DNA of 64,000 nucleotides. Origin: Flavobacterium jumunjinense (GTDB lineage Bacteria; Bacteroidota; Bacteroidia; Flavobacteriales; Flavobacteriaceae). The position numbers and the translations under genes were made by a program. A model generated the notes under the pieces. That model had not been told where the DNA came from. It saw only the letters and a list, made by a program, of their open reading frames with translations, and searched no databases. The stretch covers positions 3,720,001 through 3,784,000 of the forward strand of contig NZ_CP091285.1 of assembly GCF_021650975.2 (NCBI RefSeq), given 5' to 3'. Every line of letters begins with the position of its first letter. The stretch's first letter is position 1. Positions 8,590-18,319 of the stretch are shown here, piece after piece.

Positions 8590-9848
8590 TACCAACGCTT
8601 TTTATTCTTTTTTGAGCTATCTGATTTTCTAGATTTATTTTCATTTTTTTGAGAATTTGTTTTGTTCTTATTTCTCAAATCTGGTTTTTGTCCTTCCTTT
8701 TTCTCTTCTTGACCATATGGAAAAGGATGATCTTCAACCACTTTAATTTTCATTCGAATAAGCTTTTCAATATCTTGCCAATATGCTTTTTCATCTTTTG
8801 CACAAAAAGAAATAGCTAATCCCGAATTTCCAGCTCTTCCAGTACGTCCAATTCTATGAACATAAGTTTCAGATATATTTGGAATATCAAAATTTATAAC
8901 AAATGGTAAACTATCAATATCAATTCCTCTTGCCGCAATATCTGTAGCAACTAAAACAGGAATTTCCTTGTTTTTAAAGCTCTCTAAGACTCTTTGTCTA
9001 GAGTTTTGTGATTTGTCACCATGAATTGCTCCCGACTCAACACCTTGCTTTTTTAATGCCTTTACGATGTTGTCTGCGCCATGTTTTGTTCTTGTAAAAA
9101 CTAAAACGTTTTCAATATTATCATTTTTAATTAAATGATAAAGTAAATTTCTTTTTTCCGATTTGTCTACAAAATATACTTTTTGAGAAACTTTTTCTGC
9201 TGTACTAGAAACAGGTGCAACAGTAACATATTTTGGATCTCTTAAGAAACTGTCTGCTAGTTCTCTAATTGCAATTGGCATTGTTGCAGAAAAAAGCAAT
9301 GTTTGTCTATTATCTGGCGTAAGTTTTATAATTTTCTTTACATCATTAATAAATCCCATGTCTAACATTTGGTCTGCTTCATCAAGCACTAATTGATGCA
9401 TGTGATTCAAATCTATATAACCTTGTTTGTATAAGTCTAAAAGTCGCCCTGGTGTTGCAATCAAAACATCGATACCTCTCTTTAATTGATCAACTTGTGG
9501 AACTTGATTTACACCACCAAAAATTACTAATGTCTTGATATTAGTATATTTCGCATAAGTATTAAAGTTTTCACCAATTTGTATCGCTAATTCACGAGTA
9601 GGGGTTATAACCAATGTTCTAATTTTCTTTACTTTTTTCGCAGAACCAACAATTTGATGTATTAATTGAATTATAGGTATTGCAAATGCTGCTGTTTTTC
9701 CTGTACCTGTTTGCGCACAAGCAACTAAATCTCTTTCTGCAAGTACTTCTGGGATTGCTTGCTCTTGAATTGGAGTAGGTTTTTCATATCCTAATTCTAA
9801 AAGTGATTCTTGAATGTTATTTATTAATTTAAGATCTTTAAATGTCAT
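8586..9848 (-). CDS. DEAD/DEAH box RNA helicase (RhlE-like)
   Basis: A 420-residue ATP-dependent RNA helicase. Motifs in order: Q motif with PTPIQEQAI (25-33), Walker A AQTGTGKT (45-52), PTREL, TPGR, DEAD in LVLDEADQMLDMGF, SAT, then ARGIDI and HRIGRTGR in the second RecA domain. The tail after about residue 370 is rich in Lys, Asn and Ser and disordered, ending KKRWY, as in RhlE-type helicases used for cold adaptation, ribosome assembly or RNA decay. The stop overlaps the convergent kinase stop. It lies 24 nt downstream of the arginase-family gene and may share its transcript. Confidence 0.92.
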   Translation of the reverse strand: MTFKDLKLINNIQESLLELGYEKPTPIQEQAIPEVLAERDLVACAQTGTGKTAAFAIPIIQLIHQIVGSAKKVKKIRTLVITPTRELAIQIGENFNTYAKYTNIKTLVIFGGVNQVPQVDQLKRGIDVLIATPGRLLDLYKQGYIDLNHMHQLVLDEADQMLDMGFINDVKKIIKLTPDNRQTLLFSATMPIAIRELADSFLRDPKYVTVAPVSSTAEKVSQKVYFVDKSEKRNLLYHLIKNDNIENVLVFTRTKHGADNIVKALKKQGVESGAIHGDKSQNSRQRVLESFKNKEIPVLVATDIAARGIDIDSLPFVINFDIPNISETYVHRIGRTGRAGNSGLAISFCAKDEKAYWQDIEKLIRMKIKVVEDHPFPYGQEEKKEGQKPDLRNKNKTNSQKNENKSRKSDSSKKNKKRWY

Positions 9849-9872
9849 ATTATTTTTATTCTGTAGATTAAT

Positions 9873-10904
9873 TTAGAGTGTTTTACTCTTCATAAAATCT
9901 GTTATTAAATAAGCAATTAATTTGCCTGTTAAGTGATTGTTATTTGTTTCGTCCAATTCTGGAGCTCCTTCACAAATATGGAGATAAGATGCGTTTTTGT
10001 GTTTGCCAAAAAAATGAATATATTCTCTGGCTTGATTTACGCTAAAACCACTCAAAGTCATTGCGCTAGAATAGATATTGGGTATTGCATCTAAATCTAA
10101 TTCAATTCCAAATGGCTCTTGTTTTATAAATTGAAGTGCACTTTCTAATTGTGTATCAAAAGTTTTATTTTTTCGAACTTCAATATCCTCATAAGATACA
10201 TATTTAACTCTATTATCTAGCTCCTTTATTGTGTTAAATACACTTTTTGAAATGAAGCTTTCATGTAATCCAAAAATAAAATACTTTTTTAAGAAACCTT
10301 CTTCGAAAGCATAACTAAAACCATTTCCAGAGTGTCTTCCTTCTAATATTCTAAAATCGGTGTGAGCATCAAAATTTATGGCATTCACTGGTTTTCCCTT
10401 TGCTAAAGCTAGACCTTTAATATTTCCGTAGGCATTATTATGTCCACCACCTATAATAATCGGAATTTTACCTACTTTAATTATTTGATGAATTATATGT
10501 GATACTTCTTTATCAATTTTTTCAACAATTTGGAATAGTCTTTTTTTATCTTCTTTTAAATGAATTTTCAACTCTTTAGCTTCTTTCATTTCCTTTTCGA
10601 CGTTAAGTTCTCCTAGGATTAAAAGGTTACTGCCTTTGCAAAATTTATTGTGTTGGATGTTAACTAGGCTTTTTAATGCATTTTCATAGGCTGAAGCTGT
10701 TCCTGGTCGCCCATGATTTGCTTTTACTCCTATATCTTCAGGGATTCCAAAAACAACAAAATTGGCGTCGCACTTAGCTAAAAATTCCCAACCATTATCA
10801 CTCGATGGAATTGTTATTATTTTTTCACCAAATTTAACTTCACCACTTCTATGATTTGTTATTTTAGCAAGGTCTTTAACCGTTAAAAGTTTTATATTTT
10901 CCAT
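9873..10904 (-). CDS. Arginase/agmatinase-family hydrolase, probable formimidoylglutamase
   Basis: A 343-residue ureohydrolase-fold enzyme. The binuclear Mn ligands are visible: H155 in IGGGHNNAYG, D179, H181 and D183 in NFDAHTDFR, and D270 and D272 in IELDLDAIP. The last motif lacks the usual D-P ending of arginases. The family includes arginase, agmatinase and formimidoylglutamase (HutG). In Flavobacteriaceae this version is usually called formimidoylglutamase, the last step of histidine degradation. No hut genes are adjacent, so the substrate is an inference. A -7-like box (TATTTTTG on the minus strand, 10932-10925) precedes it, without a clear -33. Confidence 0.75.
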   Translation of the reverse strand: MENIKLLTVKDLAKITNHRSGEVKFGEKIITIPSSDNGWEFLAKCDANFVVFGIPEDIGVKANHGRPGTASAYENALKSLVNIQHNKFCKGSNLLILGELNVEKEMKEAKELKIHLKEDKKRLFQIVEKIDKEVSHIIHQIIKVGKIPIIIGGGHNNAYGNIKGLALAKGKPVNAINFDAHTDFRILEGRHSGNGFSYAFEEGFLKKYFIFGLHESFISKSVFNTIKELDNRVKYVSYEDIEVRKNKTFDTQLESALQFIKQEPFGIELDLDAIPNIYSSAMTLSGFSVNQAREYIHFFGKHKNASYLHICEGAPELDETNNNHLTGKLIAYLITDFMKSKTL

Positions 10905-10961
10905 TTATAAAAAAAATTCATCGTCAAAAATACTATTTTAAAATAACTTTCGTTGTTACTA

Positions 10962-10991
10962 TTGTTAAATACTTTAGAAATTGTACATTTG
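10962..10991 (+). promoter_or_regulatory. Promoter of the coiled-coil protein gene
   Basis: TTG (10962-10964) and TACATTTG (10984-10991) with 19 nt between, a full consensus match. It lies 38 nt before the ATG at 11030. Confidence 0.75.
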
Positions 10992-11029
10992 TTAAAAAGG
11001 ATTGAAAAAAAACAACCAAACAAAACTTT

Positions 11030-11914
11030 ATGGAAAATAAGAAAAATAATTCAGGTTTAAAAGCAGCGATCGTAGTATTGACTTTGTTATTATTAGGAAG
11101 TGTAGGATATATTTATAAACTTACAGCTGACAATAAGGAACAAATCTCATTACTAACAGCAGATAAAGCGTCATTAGAAGATGATATTAAAGCAAGAATT
11201 GCTGAGTTAGAGATTATGTCGAGTGAGAATACTGCTTTAAAAAGTGATATTGATGCTCAAAAAGAAGAAATGGAAAAACTTTTAGAAGAATTAGAAAAAT
11301 CTAAAGGTGATGTTGCAGCAATGAATAGATACAAAGGCGAATATTTTCGTTTGAAAAAAGTTATGGATAATCTTGTTGCAGAAAACAAACTATTAAAAGA
11401 GCAAAACGTTTCTTTAACAACAAGTTTAGATAGTACTAATGTAGCTTTGGATGAAAATAAAAAATTCACTGATACATTATTAGTTCAAAATAATAATTTG
11501 ACTAAAACTATTGAAAAAGCTTCTAAGTTAGCAGTTTTAAATTTGAGTGTTTTAGCTTTAAAAGAAAGAAGTTCTGGAAAACAAATTGAAACAACTAAGG
11601 CAAGAAAAGCTAATAAATTAAAAGTTAGTTTTTTAATTGCTGAAAATCAAATTGCAAAATCTGGAGATAGAAAATACTATGTTCAAATAATTGATAGTAA
11701 AAACAATATATTAGGTGAAAAAGCTACGATTGCTATGGGAGAAAGCGATCAGTCTTTAACTTATAGTTTTATTACTACAGTAAAATACGAAAACAAATCA
11801 GTACAAGTTAATGAAGATCTTTCGGGAGAAGATTTTGAAGCTGGAACTTATTTTGTAAACATTTTTAGTCCAAATGGAGAAAATGTATCAAAAACTAGCT
11901 TCGTATTGAAATAA
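11030..11914 (+). CDS. Membrane-anchored coiled-coil protein, function unknown
   Basis: A 294-residue protein with one N-terminal hydrophobic helix (about residues 10-30), then a long heptad-rich coiled coil (about 33-175; many E, K, L) and a C-terminal beta-rich domain (about 185-294) with a conserved-looking end (EDFEAGTYFVNIFSPNGENVSKTSFVLK region). The layout suggests an inner-membrane-anchored periplasmic rod. Flavobacterial homologues are generally annotated as hypothetical or vaguely as chromosome-partitioning proteins because of the coiled coil; I see no support for that role. It is monocistronic, with promoter and terminator both clear. Confidence 0.8.
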   Translation: MENKKNNSGLKAAIVVLTLLLLGSVGYIYKLTADNKEQISLLTADKASLEDDIKARIAELEIMSSENTALKSDIDAQKEEMEKLLEELEKSKGDVAAMNRYKGEYFRLKKVMDNLVAENKLLKEQNVSLTTSLDSTNVALDENKKFTDTLLVQNNNLTKTIEKASKLAVLNLSVLALKERSSGKQIETTKARKANKLKVSFLIAENQIAKSGDRKYYVQIIDSKNNILGEKATIAMGESDQSLTYSFITTVKYENKSVQVNEDLSGEDFEAGTYFVNIFSPNGENVSKTSFVLK

Positions 11915-11940
11915 CAAATATTTAATAAATGTATAATTTA

Positions 11941-11975
11941 AGAGAGGTGTGCTTTAAAGTACACCTCTCTTTTTT
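11941..11975. terminator. Bidirectional terminator between convergent genes
   Basis: AGAGAGGTGT (11941-11950) pairs perfectly with ACACCTCTCT (11961-11970), loop GCTTTAAAGT, then five T. It serves the plus-strand coiled-coil gene; on the minus strand only a short A/T flank is present. Confidence 0.8.
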
Positions 11976-11977
11976 GT

Positions 11978-12580
11978 TTATATCTTAAGTTTTCTTTTTA
12001 ATAGTAGAAAAATTTGAGCCATAATATAACTATCGCCTGCAGCAGTATGTCTGCCAGTCTTTTTAATTTTATAGGTATCACACAAGTGATCTAAAGTAAT
12101 GATCTCATCATCAGGCAAATTTTTTAACTTTTGATACATTATAGCAATATCCATAAAATCATTTTTTAATTTACCTGCATTTAGTTTTTCTAGAATTACG
12201 TTTATTATTTCAATATCGCTTTCTATATTATAGCTCACTAAAGTTGCATTTTTAATGAAGTTTATAAATTCAATAATAGCTTCATTCTCGCTTAGTTTTT
12301 CATGATTCTTATTTTTTATTAAGTCATGAAAAATTATTTCTTCAGGGTTATTTATTGATTGTTCTATAAAAATCTCTATAAAATCATCAATATAAATTGC
12401 TTCATTTTCAATTCCAATCGCGCTCAAAACAAGCAATTTATTCTTTTCATTCTTTGAGCTCGTTTTTAAATCAAAAATAACATAGCGATTTGTACTATTT
12501 TTATCATTAAAGTGTTGAAGATATTCTTCCCAAAATTTTGGATAATCTCGAAGAATATTTTTTAAAAAAGAAATGTCCAT
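11978..12580 (-). CDS. DEDDh-type 3'-5' exonuclease-like protein with altered active site
   Basis: A 200-residue RNase T/DnaQ-fold protein. Visible elements are the first motif VIFDLKTSS (D37, K39), a second-motif Asp (D122 in YNIESD), D144, and the third motif H178-x4-D183 in GRHTAAGDS. In active DEDDh enzymes motif I is DxE; here Glu is replaced by Lys (K39), so catalysis is doubtful unless another acid compensates. It lies 5 nt downstream of the DUF294 gene, a pairing frequent in bacteria, which suggests the two proteins work together. It could be a degenerate regulatory subunit rather than a nuclease. Confidence 0.75.
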   Translation of the reverse strand: MDISFLKNILRDYPKFWEEYLQHFNDKNSTNRYVIFDLKTSSKNEKNKLLVLSAIGIENEAIYIDDFIEIFIEQSINNPEEIIFHDLIKNKNHEKLSENEAIIEFINFIKNATLVSYNIESDIEIINVILEKLNAGKLKNDFMDIAIMYQKLKNLPDDEIITLDHLCDTYKIKKTGRHTAAGDSYIMAQIFLLLKRKLKI

Positions 12581-12585
12581 AATTA

Positions 12586-14505
12586 TTAGGTGAAATAAGT
12601 AAGTTTAAATTTATTTTTTATGAGCTCTTGAACATCATTTATTGGCTGAAAAGTATTTTTTAATTTTACTTTATCTAATTTTGATAACTCTTTTAAATTT
12701 AAATAATTACCATCTGTATTATGCATAAGACCTTCTTCTGTTCTAAATTTAACTAATTCTAGAAAAGCTTCTTCACAAGCTTCATAAATTGTAGCATTTA
12801 AAGGTTCAATTTCTGCTAATTTTGCAAAACGAGACGCTGTATTATTAATATTTTTAACACCGTGATCTAAAATTAAAATTCTTGCAGCATCAATAAGCTG
12901 TAATAACGCTCTCCTTTTAATATCAAAAGTATCTTTATGTTCTCCGTCACTTTCTACTAAAAACTGTCTAAAAAAGCCTAATGGAGGCGGATTCTTTAAT
13001 GCTTCGGATCCTAAGTAAGCTAAAAATAGCTGATTATCTTTAGAATGTTCAAAAATTGTGTCTGTAATTTCTTTAACTAACTTATCATTACCATAAACAA
13101 AATCATAGTCAAAAAATAATGTGCTAATTACATCTTGTTTTTCTCTAGGATTTAAAATCCATGTTTTAAATTGATTTTTCCAATCACTTATTGACTTACA
13201 CCATAAAGGATTACTTGCCATCATGTTATCTTCACAAAAAGAATAGCCAATTTTATTTAATTTTTTTGTAACAATACCTCCTAAGTTTAAAAAATACTCT
13301 TTTACTTCATCGTATCTTTCATCACTAACATCTTCAAAAATGATTGCATTGTCTTGATCGGAAAGTAATAGTTGCTCTTTTCTACCTTGACTTCCGATAT
13401 TTATCCAGGAAAACGAGCAGGGAGGAGGTGTTCCTAACTTTTCAATTGTTTGATCGATCGCTTTTCGAGTAATTGCAGTATTAATTTCACTAACAATAGA
13501 ACAAATATGTTTTATGGGAATATTTTTATCAATTGAATGTTGGATTAAATCAGATACTTTTTCTCTAATATTCTTTAAATCTCCTGTATTTTGTGCTCTT
13601 TTAGCTTGTTTTAATAATACACCTGGATTATTAGCCTGAGCCACAACAATATCATGTTCTGAAATTATTCCACTAATTTGCGAATGTGAAGTTCCATCTT
13701 TCGTTACACATAAATGACCAACATTATGTTTTAACATCATTATTTGTGCTTCAACAATTGAAAGGTTTTCTGTTACTGTAATTACAGGTGATGACATTAC
13801 TTTATCTATCGTTGTTTCGATAGAGTAGCGGCCTGTTGCAATTTTTGATCTTAAATCTTTATCGGTTACAATACCTATAGGTAATCCTTCATTATGAATA
13901 ATTATACTTCCAATCTTTTTATTAGTCATAATCAATGCAATATTTTTAACAATTTCTGTTGAAGAAGCTGTTACTGCATTTTTTGTATAACGAATGGGTT
14001 GATAGTATTGAATTTCATTAGTACTATCATTATAAATTACATTCTCTGACAATAATTTCCCTTTATGATTTTTGTCTAAAGGATTTCGTGTATTTGAAGC
14101 AAAACTTTGCAATAAGAAATTTAAAACATTACTGTTTTGCATAACAATTGGTTTAAAAACTTCAATAGGAATTGCGTAGACAATACTTTCTTCACGTGCT
14201 TTAGCATTCATGAGGTAATTATCTTTTGCAAAAAAAGGTCGAAGCCCAATAATATCACCCTCATCGCATTTATCAATTAAGATATCATCAGAATCTGAAG
14301 TAATAGTTAAACCTATCGCACCAGAAGCAACCATGTAAAATGTTTTATGTGTTTGATCGTTTACTTTAAATAAATAATCATTTTTTTCAAGATAAATTAC
14401 ATTAATACTTTGAGCTATTTCTAATAAATTGGGGCTGTTAATACTGGTAAAAGGATGGTAACGTTTTAAAAAGTCTGCAATACTTTCAGCAATTGGGTTT
14501 TTCAT
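12586..14505 (-). CDS. DUF294 nucleotidyltransferase-like protein with cyclic-nucleotide and CBS domains
   Basis: A 639-residue cytoplasmic protein. The N-terminus (about 10-130) is a cyclic nucleotide-binding (CNMP) fold. It is followed by two CBS domains (about 175-295, including GIVTDKDLR and GIISEHDIV). Next comes a nucleotidyltransferase-like domain with the signature GSQGRKEQ followed by SDQDNAIIF, as in GlnD/DUF294 proteins, and finally a helical DUF294 C-terminal domain. The domain set implies allosteric control by a nucleotide and a transferase or regulatory reaction on an unknown target. It is cotranscribed with the exonuclease-like gene. Confidence 0.88.
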   Translation of the reverse strand: MKNPIAESIADFLKRYHPFTSINSPNLLEIAQSINVIYLEKNDYLFKVNDQTHKTFYMVASGAIGLTITSDSDDILIDKCDEGDIIGLRPFFAKDNYLMNAKAREESIVYAIPIEVFKPIVMQNSNVLNFLLQSFASNTRNPLDKNHKGKLLSENVIYNDSTNEIQYYQPIRYTKNAVTASSTEIVKNIALIMTNKKIGSIIIHNEGLPIGIVTDKDLRSKIATGRYSIETTIDKVMSSPVITVTENLSIVEAQIMMLKHNVGHLCVTKDGTSHSQISGIISEHDIVVAQANNPGVLLKQAKRAQNTGDLKNIREKVSDLIQHSIDKNIPIKHICSIVSEINTAITRKAIDQTIEKLGTPPPCSFSWINIGSQGRKEQLLLSDQDNAIIFEDVSDERYDEVKEYFLNLGGIVTKKLNKIGYSFCEDNMMASNPLWCKSISDWKNQFKTWILNPREKQDVISTLFFDYDFVYGNDKLVKEITDTIFEHSKDNQLFLAYLGSEALKNPPPLGFFRQFLVESDGEHKDTFDIKRRALLQLIDAARILILDHGVKNINNTASRFAKLAEIEPLNATIYEACEEAFLELVKFRTEEGLMHNTDGNYLNLKELSKLDKVKLKNTFQPINDVQELIKNKFKLTYFT

Positions 14506-14594
14506 TTCTATGGGAATTAGAACTAATTTACAAATAAATTCTAAAGCAAAATAAAGAAATAATTACATTATAATAAGGCTATTTTGTAAATAAT

Positions 14595-15335
14595 TTAGAA
14601 TTGGGCTACAAAACTCATTCCTAATTGATTACCATTATAGAAAGGAGCAATCAATGCAGTAGAATTACTTTCCTGATTATTGAAAAAAAGTTTTTTAATA
14701 TGTGGATGAAGCCAATAGGCCGTTTTTGTGCAAAGTATTCCAATTCCAGCTCCGGCAGCAACATCGGTTAACCAATGTCTGTCATTATACATTCTAAAGT
14801 ATCCTGTTCCGGCAGCAACGAGAAAACCTGAAATACCATACAAAACTGAAACATCTTTATATTCTTGCCAGAGTAATTCTGCACCTGCAAAAGCTGTTGC
14901 AGTATGTCCCGAAGGAAAAGAATTAAAAGAGGACCCGTCTGGTCTTTGTACTTTTGTTACACTTTTTATACTCATTACCGATCCAGAAACTAATAAATAA
15001 GAAGTTGCTGCAATAATTGTTCGGTCATTAAAATTATTCTTTCCTTTAATTCCAAATGCATTTAAAGCATAAACACTAGCTAATGGTAAATATTGACTAA
15101 AATCATCTATTGTAATTTTTTCATCAATATTTTCATTTAGTTCATTTTTAATTTCAGCATTAAAACCTTTAATTTGATCACTTTCAATTCCTATAAAACC
15201 ATAACCTATAAGCAATGATGGAATAATTAAGGCTTTATAATTTAGTTTGTGATTTACCGAAAGCGTGTCTTTTTTAATTTCTTGTGCTTTACTTGAAAAT
15301 ACAATTAATAATAAACAAAATAACTTATTTTTCAT
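14595..15335 (-). CDS. PAP2-family phosphatase
   Basis: A 246-residue exported or membrane-bound acid phosphatase. Residues 1-17 look like a signal peptide. The three PAP2 motifs are present: K124-x6-RP (131-132), PSGH (141-144) and R181-x5-H187-x3-D191. Such enzymes remove phosphate from phosphatidic acid, undecaprenyl pyrophosphate or similar lipids on the outer face of the inner membrane. It lies 5 nt downstream of the diacylglycerol-kinase-family gene and in line with the LTA-synthase-like gene, suggesting a shared lipid-phosphate cycle. Confidence 0.85.
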   Translation of the reverse strand: MKNKLFCLLLIVFSSKAQEIKKDTLSVNHKLNYKALIIPSLLIGYGFIGIESDQIKGFNAEIKNELNENIDEKITIDDFSQYLPLASVYALNAFGIKGKNNFNDRTIIAATSYLLVSGSVMSIKSVTKVQRPDGSSFNSFPSGHTATAFAGAELLWQEYKDVSVLYGISGFLVAAGTGYFRMYNDRHWLTDVAAGAGIGILCTKTAYWLHPHIKKLFFNNQESNSTALIAPFYNGNQLGMSFVAQF

Positions 15336-15340
15336 GCTTT

Positions 15341-16222
15341 TTAAGGAATAATAATGTTCAAACTTCTTTCTAGAATAGAAATTGATATTCTATTGGTGTT
15401 TAGAATATGATATTCACCATCTATTTGCGCAACACAATTTGAAGTATTTTCAATGTCTACATTCATTTCTTTAATCAAATGATGTTTTGCTTTCTTAAAA
15501 GTATGAATCTTATTAATAATAACTGCAATTCCAAAGTATAATTTATTAAAAAAATTTAATTTAGGAACTGTTAATAGGTCTAAATAGCCATCAGATAAAG
15601 ATGCATTTGGTGTTAATGATATATTATAACCCATTTCATTAGAATTAGATATAAAAAGGAATAATAATGACTCTTTAAGTTTATGATTTCCAATGGAATA
15701 ATTAAATACTTTGGGTTCATACCATAAGCTTCTATTTATTGATGCTTTTACATAGGACATTAAGTTTCTTTTACCTGAATTTTGATATCTTTCAATAATT
15801 TCAGCATCAATACCTAAGCCCATATTGCTAAAGAAATAGGTGTCATTAATTTTTCCAACGTCTATTGTTGTTGTTCTATTATTTTCAATAATTTGAAGTG
15901 CTTCTAAACTATTTTTTGGAATGTTTAAATTAGATGCTAAGCCATTCCCAGAACCAATAGGTATAATTCCAAGTTTTATAGACGTATTTACAAGCCTATT
16001 TGCTACTTCATTTATTGTTCCGTCTCCACCACAAGCAATAATTACATCAGGATTCAACTTTATAGCTTCTTCTGTTAATAAAATAGCATGTTTTGGGTAT
16101 TTAGAATAACTTACGTTTATCTTATATTTTTTGGTATCGAAATAGGTTTTAATCGTTTCTTCATTAATAGAGTGGTTTCCTTTTCCTGAGCTTGGATTTA
16201 TAATAAAAAATAGGTGTAACAT
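15341..16222 (-). CDS. Diacylglycerol kinase-family lipid kinase (YegS/DgkB-like)
   Basis: A 293-residue cytoplasmic lipid kinase. It has the family motifs INPSSGKG (8-15), ACGGDGTINEV (about 63-73, nucleotide-binding GGDG) and GSGNGLA, and a C-terminal beta-rich half typical of DAGK_cat proteins. It phosphorylates a diacylglycerol-like or sphingoid lipid. The open frame extends to a TTG at 16270, but ATG 16222 overlaps the stop of the upstream gene by one base (TAATG), which indicates translational coupling and starts exactly at the conserved N-terminus. Substrate choice is inferred from context: the upstream transferase would release diacylglycerol. Confidence 0.87.
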   Translation of the reverse strand: MLHLFFIINPSSGKGNHSINEETIKTYFDTKKYKINVSYSKYPKHAILLTEEAIKLNPDVIIACGGDGTINEVANRLVNTSIKLGIIPIGSGNGLASNLNIPKNSLEALQIIENNRTTTIDVGKINDTYFFSNMGLGIDAEIIERYQNSGKRNLMSYVKASINRSLWYEPKVFNYSIGNHKLKESLLFLFISNSNEMGYNISLTPNASLSDGYLDLLTVPKLNFFNKLYFGIAVIINKIHTFKKAKHHLIKEMNVDIENTSNCVAQIDGEYHILNTNRISISILERSLNIIIP

Positions 16223-18183
16223 TATTTTAGCAATTTGTGTGTAAACAAATAATCCGCAGTCTGATACCAAGCAATTGTTTCCTCTAAAAAAGTTTTATCC
16301 ATCGGAATTGTACTTAAATTATTTGTTTTTTTGTCCCATTTATTAAACGTTTGTTTCTTTTGATCAGATAAAATCATAGCCTTATCATTCTTCATTAAAG
16401 TAAGTTTTCTATAAGTTCCTAAAAGTGCTCTTTCTTCAAAAGAAGGATCAAAAACATTTTTCCCAAATAAATTGGACTCATATTTCCAATTAAAAATTGA
16501 AAAAAGAGTAGGGAATAGGTCAATTTGAGAACATTGCTTTCCAATAATTTGACTTTCAATTTCAGAAGAATTTATAATGAAAGCTGGAATGTGATAATTT
16601 GCAATGTCTATTTCATTTTTTCCAGCACTACTCGCACAATGGTCTGCAATTATTACAAAAATTGTGTTTTTATACCATTCTTTTGTTTTCGCTTTTTCAA
16701 AAAGTTGTTTTAAAGCGTAATCGGTATATTTAACGGCTCCCGATCTTCCAGTTCCAGAAGGAATATCAATTTTATTTTCAGGATAAGTATAAGGTCTATG
16801 ATTTGAAGTAGTCATTACAAAATTGAAAAATAATTTGTTATCCTTATACTGTTTGTCTGCAATAGTAATTACTTTATCGTATAAATTTTCATCACAAATT
16901 CCCCAAGCATTTTCGAAAGTAACTTCATTATCATCAATATTATATCGCTTCGTTTTAATATCATCATTTAAAATACTTCCTCTTCCTCTATCATAAATAT
17001 CGAAACCATTACCTCCAAAAAAGGAGTTCATATTATCAAAATAACCATCGCCTCCATAAAAGAAATTAGTTGTATAATTTTTAGATTTAAAAACAGTAGC
17101 AATCGTAAATAAATTATGATTTTCAGGTCTTTTAACAATACTTTGCCCAGGAGTAGGAGGAATCGATAAGGTGATTGCTTCCATACCTCTAACGGTTCTT
17201 GTTCCTGTTGCATAAAGATTATCAAAAAAGATACTTTTTGTTACTAAACTGTCTAAAAATGGTGTTATTTTTTCTGTATTTCCATTTTTTTCCATAAAAC
17301 TAGCACTTAAGCTTTCAACCATAATAAAAATTACATTCTTTTTAACTTCATTATTAGTAGCAGTATCATTAATTGTTCTATGAATAGAAAGCTTATCCGA
17401 TGAAAAAGTTGTTTTGTCATCACTAAGATTCTTTTTAATCATTCCAAAAGCTTTTTCATTATCTACAGTGGTATAAAAACGCTCATATTTCATTTGATTA
17501 TTTCTAAAGGCAGCAAAAAAAGAATAAATTCCGGCTTTTGAAATTTCAGAATTATAACGATTACTAGACCATTCAGCCATAGAATTGGGTATAAATTTTA
17601 AAAAGAGGAATACTATAAAAAGGCTAATAGATAAAGAAGTTAACCTAGTTTTTAAATTGACTTTATTTTTAAATACATTCTCATAAATAGATTTCTTTTT
17701 GAATAACCAAAAAAAGAATACAGTTATTGCAATAACAATACTTACTAATAGATATATATTATATGATTCTTGAATATTTGAAAGTACTTCATATGTGTAT
17801 ATTAGATAATCTACAGCTATAAAATTAAATCTATTTTTAAATTCTTCCCAAAAGGTAATTTCAGCTAAAAATGTAAAAACTAAAATAAATAAGGTTAAAA
17901 AAGAAAAGAAATAAACAATGCATTTATCTAAAAAGCTACCAATTAATTTATTAGGTAGTATAGTAATATATAAAATAGATGGAAATAGAATAAATGATAC
18001 AACTCCAAAATCAAAGAAAGAACCGATAAAAATTGTCTTAATTAAGTCTAAAAAACGCCAAGATGCTTCGTCAAAATGCCAAAATAGAAATACAAACCTT
18101 AAAACAAAAGAAAAGGTTAGAAACCAAAGAGAAAATGCAATTACTAAACTATAACGTGAATCAAAATTGACAGTTTTTTTCAT
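16222..18183 (-). CDS. LTA synthase-family / sulfatase-fold phosphotransferase
   Basis: A 653-residue inner-membrane protein. About five hydrophobic helices lie in residues 10-200, followed by a periplasmic alkaline-phosphatase-superfamily domain. Catalytic landmarks are NVIFIMVES (E290, metal), GTRTVRG (327-333, nucleophilic Thr likely T330) and IIADHC (metal D/H) near 510-515. This family includes lipoteichoic acid synthase, OpgB and phosphoethanolamine transferases. A Gram-negative flavobacterium lacks teichoic acid, so it more likely adds phosphoglycerol or phosphoethanolamine to a lipid or glycan. It heads the operon with the lipid kinase and PAP2 phosphatase and is divergent from a two-component system that may control it. 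Confidence 0.87.
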   Translation of the reverse strand: MKKTVNFDSRYSLVIAFSLWFLTFSFVLRFVFLFWHFDEASWRFLDLIKTIFIGSFFDFGVVSFILFPSILYITILPNKLIGSFLDKCIVYFFSFLTLFILVFTFLAEITFWEEFKNRFNFIAVDYLIYTYEVLSNIQESYNIYLLVSIVIAITVFFFWLFKKKSIYENVFKNKVNLKTRLTSLSISLFIVFLFLKFIPNSMAEWSSNRYNSEISKAGIYSFFAAFRNNQMKYERFYTTVDNEKAFGMIKKNLSDDKTTFSSDKLSIHRTINDTATNNEVKKNVIFIMVESLSASFMEKNGNTEKITPFLDSLVTKSIFFDNLYATGTRTVRGMEAITLSIPPTPGQSIVKRPENHNLFTIATVFKSKNYTTNFFYGGDGYFDNMNSFFGGNGFDIYDRGRGSILNDDIKTKRYNIDDNEVTFENAWGICDENLYDKVITIADKQYKDNKLFFNFVMTTSNHRPYTYPENKIDIPSGTGRSGAVKYTDYALKQLFEKAKTKEWYKNTIFVIIADHCASSAGKNEIDIANYHIPAFIINSSEIESQIIGKQCSQIDLFPTLFSIFNWKYESNLFGKNVFDPSFEERALLGTYRKLTLMKNDKAMILSDQKKQTFNKWDKKTNNLSTIPMDKTFLEETIAWYQTADYLFTHKLLK

Positions 18184-18319
18184 AGAATTGGGATTATATT
18201 TTTAAAACACAACAAATATCAAACTGAATTCTGTAGTAAATCTGTATTTTTGATTCGAATAGATTTAAAATAGAATTCTATCCTATTTTTGTTGATTAAT
18301 AACACAATATTTATCGGTC

